Shown here in pieces: positions 9,161 through 18,678 of a stretch of 64,000 nt of DNA (position 1 is the stretch's first letter; every line of letters starts with the position of its first letter). The translations under genes were made by a program, and so were the position numbers. The stretch comes from Dyadobacter sp. CY343 (GTDB lineage: Bacteria; Bacteroidota; Bacteroidia; Cytophagales; Spirosomataceae), in assembly GCF_021390335.1 (NCBI RefSeq), contig NZ_JAJUXK010000001.1, positions 1,533,412 through 1,597,411 of the forward strand. Reading direction: 5' to 3'. A model generated the notes under the pieces. The model did no database searches. It saw nothing but the letters and a program-made list of their open reading frames with translations, and was not told the origin of the DNA.

Positions 9161-9220
9161 GTCATTAGTGGTCATTAGTGGTCATTGGTAGTCATTTAAT
9201 TGTCATTGATTGTCACTTGT
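9161..9220. repeat. Left arm of opposed 10-bp repeat array (GTCATTnnTn)
   Basis: Six units of about 10 bp with core GTCATT or TGTCA: two identical GTCATTAGTG units, then GTCATTGGTA, GTCATTTAAT, and two shifted by one base. This is the reverse complement of the unit that fills the right arm, so the two blocks could pair in a long imperfect stem. No coding function is apparent. Confidence 0.8.
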
Positions 9221-9260
9221 TGTTAGGATTTGAGAATGAAAAGCGATTATAACGACCAGT

Positions 9261-9399
9261 GACAACTAATGACTACCAATGACAAGCAATGACAACAAAT
9301 GACTACCAATGACTACCAATGACTACCAATGACAAGCAATGACAACGAATGACTCCCAATGACAACAAATGACCACCAATGACAAAAAATGACCAACGT
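9261..9399. repeat. Right arm of opposed 10-bp repeat array (GACnAnnAAT)
   Basis: Thirteen consecutive 10-bp units of form GACTACCAAT, GACAAGCAAT or GACAACAAAT (9261-9390), with a partial unit before and after. Variation is limited to positions 4 and 6-8, and units alternate in a non-random way. The period of 10 bp is close to one DNA turn. The spacer from the left arm is about 40 bp. A C-rich tract (about 9400-9411) follows. No start codon or frame of note uses it. Confidence 0.85.
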
Positions 9400-9489
9400 C
9401 CCCGCCCCCCCACACAGGACACAACAGGCTAGTTGGTAAAACTATAATCACTTATTTTCCTGCAATATTACCATGTATCCTAAGCCCCT

Positions 9490-11250
9490 ATGCGCTACAA
9501 TTACCTTACGCTTCTGTGTTATACGCTGCTGTCTACCAGCTACCAGGCCCTGGCTCAGGGACTTCCGCCGATTTTTGATAAGACTTATGAAAGCCAGAAA
9601 GATTCGCGGATCAGGCATTATCTGACTCCGAAACGCATTGTCTGGACTTCTGATAAAACTTCCACAAGTGTGGTCGATGCGCAGAAACTGCTTGTAAAAG
9701 GAAGCGGGCAGGCGGATCTGGTGCACCAGAATTTTTGCAAGATGATCAGTACCGCAGATGTGAAGCCGGGGATATTATTTGACTTTGGAAAAGAGATTCA
9801 AGGTGGGATACAGCTGATTACTGACCAGCCTGCTAATCAGAAACCAATCCGCGTCAGGATACGATTTGGCGAGTCGGTGAGCGAGGCAATGTCTGATATT
9901 GACACCATCCGCGGGGCAACCAACGATCACGCCATGCGCGATTTTGTGGTAGAAGTGCCGTGGCTGGGTAGTATGCAGGTAGGGAATTCAGGTTTTCGTT
10001 TCGCCAGAATTGATCTGATCGATCCTGACCGGGAGTTGCAGCTGAAAGAAGTAAGGGCTGTATTTGAATTTCGAGATATTCCGTATTTAGGCTCATTTAA
10101 AAGTAACGACGAGCGCCTCAACCAGATCTGGAATGTGGGCGCCTACACGGTGCATTTAAATATGCAGGAATATTTGTGGGACGGTATCAAGCGCGACAGG
10201 CTGGTGTGGGTAGGGGATATGCACCCGGAAGTGATGACGATCAATACCGTTTTTGGTAAAAATGACGTAGTTGCAAAAAGTCTGGACCAGGCGCGCGACA
10301 TTACCCCGCTGCCTGGCTGGATGAATGGGATCAGTGCCTATTCAATGTGGTGGGTATTGATACACAGGGATTTATATAAGAATCAAGGCGATATTGCCTA
10401 TCTGCGCAAGCAACAAAAATACCTGGTCGGGTTACTTGACCTTTTAATACAAAAAACAAAAGACAACAAGGAAAACCTGGACGGTACACGTTTTCTGGAC
10501 TGGCCTTCAAGCGAAAATCCGCAAGGAATCCACGCTGGCTTGCATGCGATGATGCTCATGACGATGGAAGCAGGAGCCGAACTTTGTACGATTCTCGACG
10601 AGCCGGCCCAGGCTGTCAAATGCAAAAATACGGCCACTCAGCTCAAATTATATGTACCTGAAATAAACGGTTCGAAACAGGCCGCTTCACTTTTGGCTTT
10701 GGCAGGATTGGTTCCGGCTGAAAAGGCCAATGCGGACGTGATTTCCCAGGGTGAATGCGAGCGGTTTTCTACCTTTTACGGTTATTATATGTTGCAGGCC
10801 AAAGCAAAAGCGAAGGATTACAATGGCGCATTGAACTGCATTCGTAACTATTGGGGAGGAATGCTTGATATGGGCGCAACTACTTTCTGGGAAGATTTTG
10901 ACCTGGCGTGGACTAAAAATGCAGCGGCGATCGACGAGCTTGTGCCGGAAGGAAAGGATGATATTCACGGAGATTTTGGAGCCTATTGTTACAAAAACCT
11001 GCGGCATAGCCTCTGTCACGGCTGGGCTTCCGGGCCTACTGCGTGGCTTTCTGAGCACGTTTTGGGTGTTAGTATTGTGGAAGCAGGCGGCAAGACGATC
11101 CGCGTGCAGCCCAACCTGGGCGACCTGACCTGGGCAGAAGGTACTTATCCAACCCCGCTCGGAGTTGTGAAAGTGCGCCACGAAAAGCAGGCTGACGGCA
11201 GCATTAAATCCAATATCGACGCGCCAAAAGGTGTGAAAGTTCTACGCTAG
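9490..11250 (+). CDS. GH78-related (alpha-L-rhamnosidase-like) secreted protein
   Basis: A 586-residue exported protein with a signal peptide ending near SYQALAQG. It has a beta-sandwich region (RIRFGESVSEAM, FRFARIDL), then a six-hairpin (alpha/alpha)6 domain that begins near LGSFKSNDERLNQIWNVGAY, and a C-terminal beta domain (TIRVQPNLGDLTWAEG). The motif DGIKRDRLVWVGD corresponds to the GH78 catalytic loop but has Asp where many members have Glu. It is shorter than the next gene because it lacks the N-terminal domains of full GH78 enzymes. The downstream GH78 gene starts 13 bases after its stop, so the two are likely one operon. It probably releases or recognises terminal rhamnose-like sugars; activity is uncertain. 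Confidence 0.85.
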   Translation: MRYNYLTLLCYTLLSTSYQALAQGLPPIFDKTYESQKDSRIRHYLTPKRIVWTSDKTSTSVVDAQKLLVKGSGQADLVHQNFCKMISTADVKPGILFDFGKEIQGGIQLITDQPANQKPIRVRIRFGESVSEAMSDIDTIRGATNDHAMRDFVVEVPWLGSMQVGNSGFRFARIDLIDPDRELQLKEVRAVFEFRDIPYLGSFKSNDERLNQIWNVGAYTVHLNMQEYLWDGIKRDRLVWVGDMHPEVMTINTVFGKNDVVAKSLDQARDITPLPGWMNGISAYSMWWVLIHRDLYKNQGDIAYLRKQQKYLVGLLDLLIQKTKDNKENLDGTRFLDWPSSENPQGIHAGLHAMMLMTMEAGAELCTILDEPAQAVKCKNTATQLKLYVPEINGSKQAASLLALAGLVPAEKANADVISQGECERFSTFYGYYMLQAKAKAKDYNGALNCIRNYWGGMLDMGATTFWEDFDLAWTKNAAAIDELVPEGKDDIHGDFGAYCYKNLRHSLCHGWASGPTAWLSEHVLGVSIVEAGGKTIRVQPNLGDLTWAEGTYPTPLGVVKVRHEKQADGSIKSNIDAPKGVKVLR

Positions 11251-11263
11251 CCCAACCCACCTC

Positions 11264-14101
11264 ATGAAAATTCTAGTATCCCTGTTATTGTCAGCCTGCG
11301 TTCTTGCAAGCGCAAATGCAAAAGGTGTTGACCCGACTTACCTACGCTGTGAATATAAGGTCAACCCGGTCACCGATCAGAAAAGCCCGCGACTGAGCTG
11401 GGAGCTGCAATCGGGTGAAAACAACCAGGTCCAAACCGCTTATCAGATATTGGTAGCAAGCTCGCCGGAGAATCTGACGGAAGCGAAAGCCGATCTTTGG
11501 AACACAAACAAAACGACCGGTCGCGCTACTTACCAGATTGAATATAAGGGTAAGCCGCTGTCTTCCAGAACAATTTGCTATTGGAAGGTAAGGAGCTGGG
11601 ATAAAAACGGAGTGCCTGGTAAATGGAGCGAAGCGGCCTTGTGGGAAATGGGACTTTTGGCAAAAAATGAATGGAAAGCCGACTGGATCGGTCTGGATCT
11701 GGATCATCTGGGGAAAGGAAAAGTGTACCATTTGCCGCCCGCGCCTTATTTGAGAAAGCAGGTTGTGATCAAAAAAGGATTGAAAAAAGCAAGGTTATAT
11801 GTGACCGCGCTGGGATTGTATGAATTTCAGATCAATGGGAAAAAAGCGGGTGACGCATTCCTGACGCCCGGCTGGACAGACTATGATAAAAGGGTTTATT
11901 ATCAAACCTACGATGTTACCTCTGATCTGAAACCCGGTGAAAATGCATTGGCTTCCCAACTTTCCTATGGTTGGTACGCAGGTTATCTGGGTTATTCCTT
12001 ATTGGTTCAAAATCCGGTTGTGCGCGCATTTTATGGCAAAGTACCTCTTTTGAAAGCGCAGCTGGAAGTAGAATATGCTGACGGAACGAAAGAGACTTTT
12101 ATGACAGACCAAACCTGGAAAGCCAGCACAGGTGCGATCCTGGAATCTGATCTTTTAAATGGTGAAACCTACGACGCCCGCCTCGAACCGACGGGCTGGA
12201 ACAAAGCAGGTTTTAACGATAGTAAATGGGAAAAAGCGCAGGTTTTTGCCGATAAACCTGAGCGGCTGATCCAGGTATACCCGGGCCCGCCGGTAAAAGT
12301 GACACTAACGCTGGAAGTGAAAACGATCGCAGACCGCCCGGGCGGCAGTTATATCTTTGATATGGGCCAGAATTTCGCAGGGATTGTGCGCATTAAAGTA
12401 AAAGGCGCAGCCGGCGACACGATCCGTTTGAGGTTTGGTGAAAAGCTGCATCCCGACGGCAGATTAATGACCGAAAACCTAAGAATGGCGCGGGCGACGG
12501 ATACATATATATTAAAGGGAGATCCGCAGGGCGAAACCTGGGAGCCGCAATTTACATTTCATGGATTTCAATATGTAGAAGTGGCGGGTCTGGGTCACAA
12601 GCCGGGCAAAGATGCGATTCTTGGTCTGGTGATCGGTTCGGATACTCCGAAAACGGGTTCGTTTGAGACTGATAATGCGATGGTCAACCAGCTTTACAGC
12701 AATATCGACTGGACCCAGCGCGCAAATTATATTGATATTCCTACCGACTGTCCGCAGCGCGACGAGCGGATTGGCTGGACCGGGGACGCGCAGGTTTATG
12801 CCAAATCGGCTACTTTCAACCGCGACGTAGCTTCGTTTTTTACCAAATGGGTGGTCGATTTAAATGACGCTCAGCGAAAGGATGGATCTTACCCGGTTTA
12901 CGCGCCGGCACCGGATCTGCGAAAATCGGATACATTTTCGCCAGGCTGGATGGAAGCCGGCATTATTTGCCCCTACCAGATCTATCGAGCTTACGGAGAC
13001 ACGCGCATGATCAGCGAAGGCTGGCCGGCGATGTCCAGATTTATGGATTTTCTGGAAAAGAGAAGCAAAGGCGGCTATGTTTTCAAGGAGAATGCATTCG
13101 CTGACATTGACCCAAAAGGCGGCTTTGGTGACTGGCTTTCTTTCGGTAAAAAAACGCCGCCGGATATGCTCGCTTCCTTTTATTACGCCTACTGTGCCGA
13201 TCTGATGGCAGAAATGGCGGGCGCGGTAAACAATCAAAAAGACTTTCAAAAATACGCGCAGATAGGCGCGAAGGTGAGAAAGGCGGTACTTGCACATTAC
13301 AGCGATGCCAGCGGGAAATTCAAAACGGATGCGAAAGCGTATGGAAACGGTGCAGGTTATGTGGATGGCGCGCTAGGCTTTACCGGTCATACGCAAACTG
13401 CTTATGCGAATGCGATTTATATGAAGATCATTGACAAATCTCAGACTAAAAAGTCGGGAGACTTTCTTGTTGCATTGCTGAAAGAAAACGGGAATAAGCT
13501 CGGTACCGGATTCCTTGGTGCCAAGCCGCTGCTACCTGCATTATCAGCGACTGGCAATACGGATCTGGCTTACCGGTTGTTTTTGAGCAAAGAGTTTCCG
13601 TCCTGGGGTTTTGAGGTCGAACAGGGCTCCACTACGATTTGGGAGCGGTGGGACAGCTTCACCAAAGAGGATGGATTCAAATACAATGCGGCCATGAACT
13701 CGTTCAGTCACTACGCATTCGGGGCTGTTTGTGAATGGATGTTTGGCAATGCAGCGGGCATTCAAGCTACCCAACCAGGATTCGCAACCTTTGACATAAA
13801 ACCTGAAATTGCGCCTGACGGAATGGGTAAGGAGGGTATAAACCATTTAAAGGCTTCACTTGTGACGATGAACGGGAAAGTTGTTTCGGAGTGGGAGCGG
13901 AGTAATTCCGGGCTCAATCTCAAAGTAACTGTTCCGGTAAATACGGTTGCGCGCATTCATATTCCTTCTGAAAAATCGCAGCAGATATTGGCCAATAGGG
14001 AAAATATTAGCAAATCGAAATCTGTAAAATTGATCGGCACCGAGAACGGCCACACGATTGTAGAGGCAGGGTCGGGGAGTTATGAGTTTGTGGTAAAATA
14101 G
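11264..14101 (+). CDS. Alpha-L-rhamnosidase (GH78)
   Basis: A 945-residue secreted glycoside hydrolase that removes terminal alpha-L-rhamnose from glycans or glycosides. A signal peptide (MKILVSLLLSACVLASANA) is followed by an Ig/FN3-like domain (RCEYKVNPVTDQKSPRLSWE), the rhamnosidase N-terminal sandwich (KKARLYVTALGLYEFQINGK), the concanavalin-like domain (GGSYIFDMGQNFAGIVRI), the six-hairpin catalytic domain and a C-terminal beta domain. DCPQRDERIGWTGDAQ is the classic catalytic-site motif and EQGSTTIWERWDS the later conserved Glu region. Length matches full GH78 enzymes. It is the second gene of a two-gene rhamnosidase operon. Confidence 0.95.
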   Translation: MKILVSLLLSACVLASANAKGVDPTYLRCEYKVNPVTDQKSPRLSWELQSGENNQVQTAYQILVASSPENLTEAKADLWNTNKTTGRATYQIEYKGKPLSSRTICYWKVRSWDKNGVPGKWSEAALWEMGLLAKNEWKADWIGLDLDHLGKGKVYHLPPAPYLRKQVVIKKGLKKARLYVTALGLYEFQINGKKAGDAFLTPGWTDYDKRVYYQTYDVTSDLKPGENALASQLSYGWYAGYLGYSLLVQNPVVRAFYGKVPLLKAQLEVEYADGTKETFMTDQTWKASTGAILESDLLNGETYDARLEPTGWNKAGFNDSKWEKAQVFADKPERLIQVYPGPPVKVTLTLEVKTIADRPGGSYIFDMGQNFAGIVRIKVKGAAGDTIRLRFGEKLHPDGRLMTENLRMARATDTYILKGDPQGETWEPQFTFHGFQYVEVAGLGHKPGKDAILGLVIGSDTPKTGSFETDNAMVNQLYSNIDWTQRANYIDIPTDCPQRDERIGWTGDAQVYAKSATFNRDVASFFTKWVVDLNDAQRKDGSYPVYAPAPDLRKSDTFSPGWMEAGIICPYQIYRAYGDTRMISEGWPAMSRFMDFLEKRSKGGYVFKENAFADIDPKGGFGDWLSFGKKTPPDMLASFYYAYCADLMAEMAGAVNNQKDFQKYAQIGAKVRKAVLAHYSDASGKFKTDAKAYGNGAGYVDGALGFTGHTQTAYANAIYMKIIDKSQTKKSGDFLVALLKENGNKLGTGFLGAKPLLPALSATGNTDLAYRLFLSKEFPSWGFEVEQGSTTIWERWDSFTKEDGFKYNAAMNSFSHYAFGAVCEWMFGNAAGIQATQPGFATFDIKPEIAPDGMGKEGINHLKASLVTMNGKVVSEWERSNSGLNLKVTVPVNTVARIHIPSEKSQQILANRENISKSKSVKLIGTENGHTIVEAGSGSYEFVVK

Positions 14102-14173
14102 TTGATGAACTTTCGATTTATTTGTTAACTTTTGCGGATAAAATCTGGCTCAACGTCTAATAAATCTCAGTTA

Positions 14174-15670
14174 ATGACATCAACCTCTAACAGCTTGTTT
14201 CATTCTTCTACCTCCCTCTGTAAGCTTATTCTTGGCGGTTTTGCCGCAGTAGCTGCATTTTCCAGTCCTGCCTTTGCGCAGGATACCGATACTTCTAAAA
14301 GTCACACCAATGCGTGGGTGGAGCTGGCTGCGTATGGTTCAACTGCGTCCCGGACCCCATTCTGGCTTCATGCAAATCAATGGGGGATAGTCCCGATCAC
14401 GGGGCAGGTAGGGAGTCTGAGAGCTGGTGTGGTAGGCAGGCAACCCTTATCGCAAAATGCAGAATCAAAGCAAAACTGGACTTATGTATACGGACTGGAA
14501 GCTGTCGGTAATGTAAGCAAGAACAGCAAATTTTTGCTTCCGCAGGCTTACGCCGGGATTGCTTTTAAAAGCTTACAGCTGACGGTCGGAAGGCGGAAAC
14601 AGTATGTAGGTTTCAATGATCACGAACTGGGAACAGGATCGTATATGTGGTCGGGTAATGCGATGCCGATACCGAAGGTTCAGCTCGGATTTGAACAATA
14701 TGTACCCCTGATCAAGAATTTTTTCTATTTCAAAGGGTACTATTCTGATGGAGTCTTAGAAAACAGCAGGCCAGTAACCAGCCATTTAAAATTGCATAAT
14801 AAGGCGCTATTCGTGCGGTTGGGAAGGCCAGAAGGGACTGTGAAGCTATATGGCGGATTCAATCATGCTGTTCAATGGGGAGGAAGATCTCCCTACTTTA
14901 CAGAAAATGGAAAAATGCCCGGCGGCGTGGAGAACTATTGGTTTGTCGTTACAGGTTTCAAGCCCAAGAATAAAACGAATTTGTCGAATTTCGATAGGAC
15001 TAACCGCATAGGAAATCATGTAGCCAGCCTGGATGCAGGGCTGGAATTTGATCTGGCAAATGTGAATATATTTCTTTACCGGCAAAACCTCGTTGAAGAC
15101 GGATCACTTTTTTACCTGAATAATATAAAGGATGGGTTGAATGGACTCGTTTTAAAATTTAAGAATACTGAACAAGCAGGTTTTTCTATTGATAGAATCG
15201 CATTGGAATTGCTCTATACGAAGAGTCAGGGTGGAAGCGAAACTACCGATGGAAATGGAATTCGTGGAAAGGACGACTATTTTAATAATGGACAGGTCCG
15301 TGACGGATGGTCTTATTTTAGTAGAGGAATAGGTACGCCCTTCATAACCGCTAGTTCAGAAAATGACTGGCCACGGTATGCAGATTTCTTTACCAATAAC
15401 AATCGAGTTTGGGTTACTCACGCCGGATTGCAAGGTAAATTGGGCAGCACTACCTGGATAACAAAGCTTTCATTTTCCAGCAATCAGGGTACTTATGATC
15501 AATCCTTCCCTGGTAAAATATATCAATTCTCCGGTATAGCAGGTGTTGAAGTACCCCTCAGCTGGCTGGGAGGTACCTTTGTTAAAGGTGCAATCTCCGT
15601 TGATCAGGGTGATCTGTTCGACAACGCGGTTGGCGGTATGCTTTCAATACGGAAAAACCTGAATTTATAA
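14174..15670 (+). CDS. Capsule assembly Wzi-family outer membrane protein (copy 1)
   Basis: A 498-residue outer-membrane beta-barrel of the Wzi family, which helps attach capsule or EPS to the cell surface. The start is the ATG at 14174 giving MTSTSNSLFHS; an upstream TTG frame is less likely. The signal peptide ends near SPAFAQD. Family features include TPFWLHANQWGIVP near the N-terminus, alternating aromatic strands, and NGQVRDGWSYFSRGIGTPF. It is similar in these blocks to the Wzi protein at 41030-42433. It lies at the left edge of the EPS locus and converges tail to tail with rfbD, with only seven bases between. Confidence 0.88.
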   Translation: MTSTSNSLFHSSTSLCKLILGGFAAVAAFSSPAFAQDTDTSKSHTNAWVELAAYGSTASRTPFWLHANQWGIVPITGQVGSLRAGVVGRQPLSQNAESKQNWTYVYGLEAVGNVSKNSKFLLPQAYAGIAFKSLQLTVGRRKQYVGFNDHELGTGSYMWSGNAMPIPKVQLGFEQYVPLIKNFFYFKGYYSDGVLENSRPVTSHLKLHNKALFVRLGRPEGTVKLYGGFNHAVQWGGRSPYFTENGKMPGGVENYWFVVTGFKPKNKTNLSNFDRTNRIGNHVASLDAGLEFDLANVNIFLYRQNLVEDGSLFYLNNIKDGLNGLVLKFKNTEQAGFSIDRIALELLYTKSQGGSETTDGNGIRGKDDYFNNGQVRDGWSYFSRGIGTPFITASSENDWPRYADFFTNNNRVWVTHAGLQGKLGSTTWITKLSFSSNQGTYDQSFPGKIYQFSGIAGVEVPLSWLGGTFVKGAISVDQGDLFDNAVGGMLSIRKNLNL

Positions 15671-15677
15671 AATCAAA

Positions 15678-16529
15678 TTAAGCTAACCTTTCAATACAAG
15701 CGGCAAGACTGTCACGCCAGTAAGGAATTGTAATACCAAATTCAGCTTTAATCTTGCTTTTGTCCATTACCGAATACGCTGGTCGAATAGCCTTAGTGAT
15801 GTACTCCGACGTTTTCACAGGAATGACTCTTACGTTTGTCCCACTGATATCGAATATGGCTTTTGCGAAATCGTACCAGGAAGTTACACCTTCATTACTA
15901 TAATGATATATCCCATACTGGGTACTCTCTGATGCAATAATGTCGAAGATTGCACCCGCCAAATCTATCGCATACGTTGGAGATCCTACCTGATCGACTA
16001 TTACTCCCAGTTGTTCCCGCTCAGTCCCCAACCGGAGCATTGTCTTCACAAAGTTGTTTCCGAATTCAGAATATAGCCAGCTAGTGCGCAACGTGAAATG
16101 CTCCGGTAGGACTTCGGCGATAGCAACTTCTCCTTCCAGCTTAGTCAAGCCATAAATGTTTTCAGGACTAGCTGGATCGCTTTCTGTCAGAAGCCCGGTT
16201 ACATTGCCTTTGAAAACGAAATCCGTGCTGACGTGAATCAACTTGGCGCCATGTGATTTACATGCTTCTGCTATGTTAGCCGCACCGTCGCGATTGACTT
16301 TCCTGCAAAGATCTATATTATCCTCAGCCGCATCCACCGCAGTGTAGGCGGCGCAATTGATTACGTATGTTGGCTTTTCCTGAAAGAATAGCTTTTCTAA
16401 TAAAGTCTTGTCTAAAATATTGGCGTTTTCCTCAGCTGGGAAAGCGATATTTGATATAACCCTCTCACCGGCGATTTTTTTTAAACAGCTCCCAAGTTGG
16501 CCTGATGCTCCTAGTACAACGATGTTCAT
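15678..16529 (-). CDS. rfbD: dTDP-4-dehydrorhamnose reductase (RfbD/RmlD family)
   Basis: A 283-residue extended SDR enzyme that reduces a 4-keto-6-deoxyhexose nucleotide, classically the last step to dTDP-L-rhamnose. The N-terminal NAD(P)-binding loop is GASGQLGS. Active-site residues are the Thr of VSTDFVF and the Tyr/Lys of YGLTK. DQVGSPTYAIDLA is a typical RmlD substrate-loop motif. The start was moved to the ATG giving MNIVVLGASGQ. No rfbA, rfbB or rfbC is in the window, so those steps must be encoded elsewhere, or the enzyme acts on another substrate such as the Gmd product. Confidence 0.9.
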   Translation of the reverse strand: MNIVVLGASGQLGSCLKKIAGERVISNIAFPAEENANILDKTLLEKLFFQEKPTYVINCAAYTAVDAAEDNIDLCRKVNRDGAANIAEACKSHGAKLIHVSTDFVFKGNVTGLLTESDPASPENIYGLTKLEGEVAIAEVLPEHFTLRTSWLYSEFGNNFVKTMLRLGTEREQLGVIVDQVGSPTYAIDLAGAIFDIIASESTQYGIYHYSNEGVTSWYDFAKAIFDISGTNVRVIPVKTSEYITKAIRPAYSVMDKSKIKAEFGITIPYWRDSLAACIERLA

Positions 16530-16634
16530 ACGTAATTTTCTTTTAAATAACGACAAATATAAGCACGAGTGCCTTAATGAAAGTCCATTTTAAGATTGGG
16601 AATACAAGTTAAGATCACTTCTCCAAATTTTACA

Positions 16635-18524
16635 TCAATTGTTGTTAGCAACTAAGGTAGGTTGACCTAGTAGAAACTTTTGAAAAAGAGGATTGTACCA
16701 TATTATTTGAGTCACTAGATCGGCACCACTCTTAGTATAATGATTTTGATCGTACATATAGGGCGTATTTTTACTCGTTAATTTTGGTACACCCTGCATG
16801 TCATAAATCTCAATGTAGCGGGATTTCAACCTATCCTTCAAAATACTGTTGATCTGCCTAGATTTGTCGTCCCTGTACCGGTTTCTTAATAATTTCCCAT
16901 ATTCAGTTTCTCTTGCTGCTATTGAAGAAAAAGCAATTGTGTAGGTTTCATTTTGGCCCAATATAATGGTATTAAGGCTTAGCTTCTTGAGATAGGCAAT
17001 CGTTTCTTCTATTTCATCGGGAAGCTCATTATGATCTCCGCTGACCCAATTCGCACTGATGATTACCCCGTCAATATTTGATGCATTTTTTGGTAGATAG
17101 TTCTTATAGACGAAATCAATGAGCTCAGTGCACCTTATTTTGCCATTTTTCTTTATCAATGGCAAGCAGCCGCTCCCAGAAGCCTGAATCAAATTCATGT
17201 TATTTTTAAGGAAAATTTCTCTCAGGGATTGTGATAAATGGGCAGAGTGACTATCGCCAATAAGCAAATAGTTTTTTTTATTGATATCAAGTTCAAGGCA
17301 CTGATCGGCGTTATAGTCCTTGAGACCATCATGCTGGGCTGTTATAAAACATTTTCCTACGCTAAATTGATCATCGTGCTCTTTTTGATGAGTTTGACTA
17401 TACTGAGAAATGTTAAGTGTTTCTTGATCGAAAATAAATCTATTCACATCCTGATTTGCAAAAACTAGCCCGATTATGACAAGTGCTACCGAACCACTTA
17501 CCAGTCTGAGGTTATTTTCAAACCTAATTGATTCTATATATTTATACGATATTGTTGCGGCTAATAATGAGGCAATAATAAGAATAATAGAAGTCACCAA
17601 GCTTGTCTCTACCCCGAGGTATATCGCAATTACATACAGAGGCCAGTGCCATAAATAAAGGGAATAGGAGATTTTTCCTAAATATTGAGTGAACTCGTAT
17701 CGCAGCACTTTGAAATCGTTGATGTTCATGCAAATGATCAAAAACGTTCCTAATACCGCCGGCAATGTATATATGCCAGGCCACGGTAAGGTTTCATTAA
17801 GGAGGTAAAAGCAAGAGAAAATTACAGCGTATCCAATTATTGCAATAATCTTGTTGTACCGCGTCTGTATCTTATTCTCAGTCAGGAATGCTAACCCTCC
17901 TAATAACATTTCCCACGAACGGGTCGGAAGGAGATAAAAAGACGAGTTAGGCTTGTATTTTGTAATGAACAAGGTTACCAGGAAGATTGATATTATTGAT
18001 AATGAAAACAGGTAAAGATATCCCGATCGACTTATCCGGAACAGCCTGTTTACGGCAACGAGACCAACTGGAAGTATAAGATAAAATTGCCACTCAACGG
18101 ACAGAGACCACGTATGCAGAAGCATGTTCGTATCTGACGAAGGATCAAAATAATTGGAGTTGTTATAAAGGACGTTAGAATAAAATAGCAAACTGGCAAT
18201 AGCGTTTTTCGCAACAACTTTATAATCGATGGGAAGGTAGACGAAGAAACAAAATATGAACAGGCACAATATTAAGAAGCTGAGTGCCGGGATAATACGT
18301 TGTGCTCGCCTGGCATAGAAATTCAAGATAGAAAATTTACCAGATTCAATTCCGGTGATAACTATACGGCTCATCAGATATCCTGATATCACAAAGAACA
18401 CGTCCACTCCTGCGAAGCCACCAGAAAAAAAAGGCAGCTTAAAGTGAAAGAGTACTACTCCTATCACCGCAATCGCACGGAGCGCATTGATATCGTATCT
18501 AAATTTATCTGTAGACTTTGTCAT
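16635..18524 (-). CDS. Membrane acyltransferase (AT3) with C-terminal SGNH domain
   Basis: A 629-residue integral membrane O-acyltransferase of the OafA/YrhL type, which adds acetyl or similar groups to surface polysaccharide. The N-terminal half (about 1-350) has ten or so membrane helices and opens with FRYDINALRAIAVIGVVLFH, which contains the conserved catalytic His region. A linker leads to a periplasmic SGNH hydrolase-like domain with LLIGDSHSAHL (nucleophile Ser block) and the DQNH catalytic Asp-His block near the end. The start at MTKSTDKFRYD fits the family. The hairpin terminator upstream suggests separate control from the sugar transferase gene. Confidence 0.93.
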   Translation of the reverse strand: MTKSTDKFRYDINALRAIAVIGVVLFHFKLPFFSGGFAGVDVFFVISGYLMSRIVITGIESGKFSILNFYARRAQRIIPALSFLILCLFIFCFFVYLPIDYKVVAKNAIASLLFYSNVLYNNSNYFDPSSDTNMLLHTWSLSVEWQFYLILPVGLVAVNRLFRISRSGYLYLFSLSIISIFLVTLFITKYKPNSSFYLLPTRSWEMLLGGLAFLTENKIQTRYNKIIAIIGYAVIFSCFYLLNETLPWPGIYTLPAVLGTFLIICMNINDFKVLRYEFTQYLGKISYSLYLWHWPLYVIAIYLGVETSLVTSIILIIASLLAATISYKYIESIRFENNLRLVSGSVALVIIGLVFANQDVNRFIFDQETLNISQYSQTHQKEHDDQFSVGKCFITAQHDGLKDYNADQCLELDINKKNYLLIGDSHSAHLSQSLREIFLKNNMNLIQASGSGCLPLIKKNGKIRCTELIDFVYKNYLPKNASNIDGVIISANWVSGDHNELPDEIEETIAYLKKLSLNTIILGQNETYTIAFSSIAARETEYGKLLRNRYRDDKSRQINSILKDRLKSRYIEIYDMQGVPKLTSKNTPYMYDQNHYTKSGADLVTQIIWYNPLFQKFLLGQPTLVANNN

Positions 18525-18572
18525 AATATGTATTTTATATTTATTCAGTACGACGTCTGATTCTATCCACGA

Positions 18573-18628
18573 ATTCAAACAAAAAGCCTAACAGCAGAAT
18601 CTATCTGCATCAGGCTTTTTGTTTGAAT
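18573..18628 (-). terminator. Long perfect hairpin terminator between polysaccharide genes
   Basis: A 17-bp perfect inverted repeat pairs 18573-18589 (key bases AAACAAAAAGCCT) with 18612-18628 (AGGCTTTTTGTTT) around a 22-base loop. Read leftward it sits about 50 bases after the sugar transferase stop and about 50 bases before the acyltransferase start. The stem has a T-run in its second half. It may be a terminator or an attenuator in the acyltransferase leader. Confidence 0.75.
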
Positions 18629-18678
18629 CGTCACACAGAGAAAAAAAATTTGTATAGGTGGGAAAGAGGAATTGATTT

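Noticed and set aside
9161..9399. CRISPR-like appearance of the repeat arrays
   Set aside because: Units are only 10 bp and contiguous, with no unique spacers, and no cas genes are present.
10687..11181. A 164-codon minus-strand frame inside the rhamnosidase-like gene
   Set aside because: Antisense of conserved sequence, no start context or motif.
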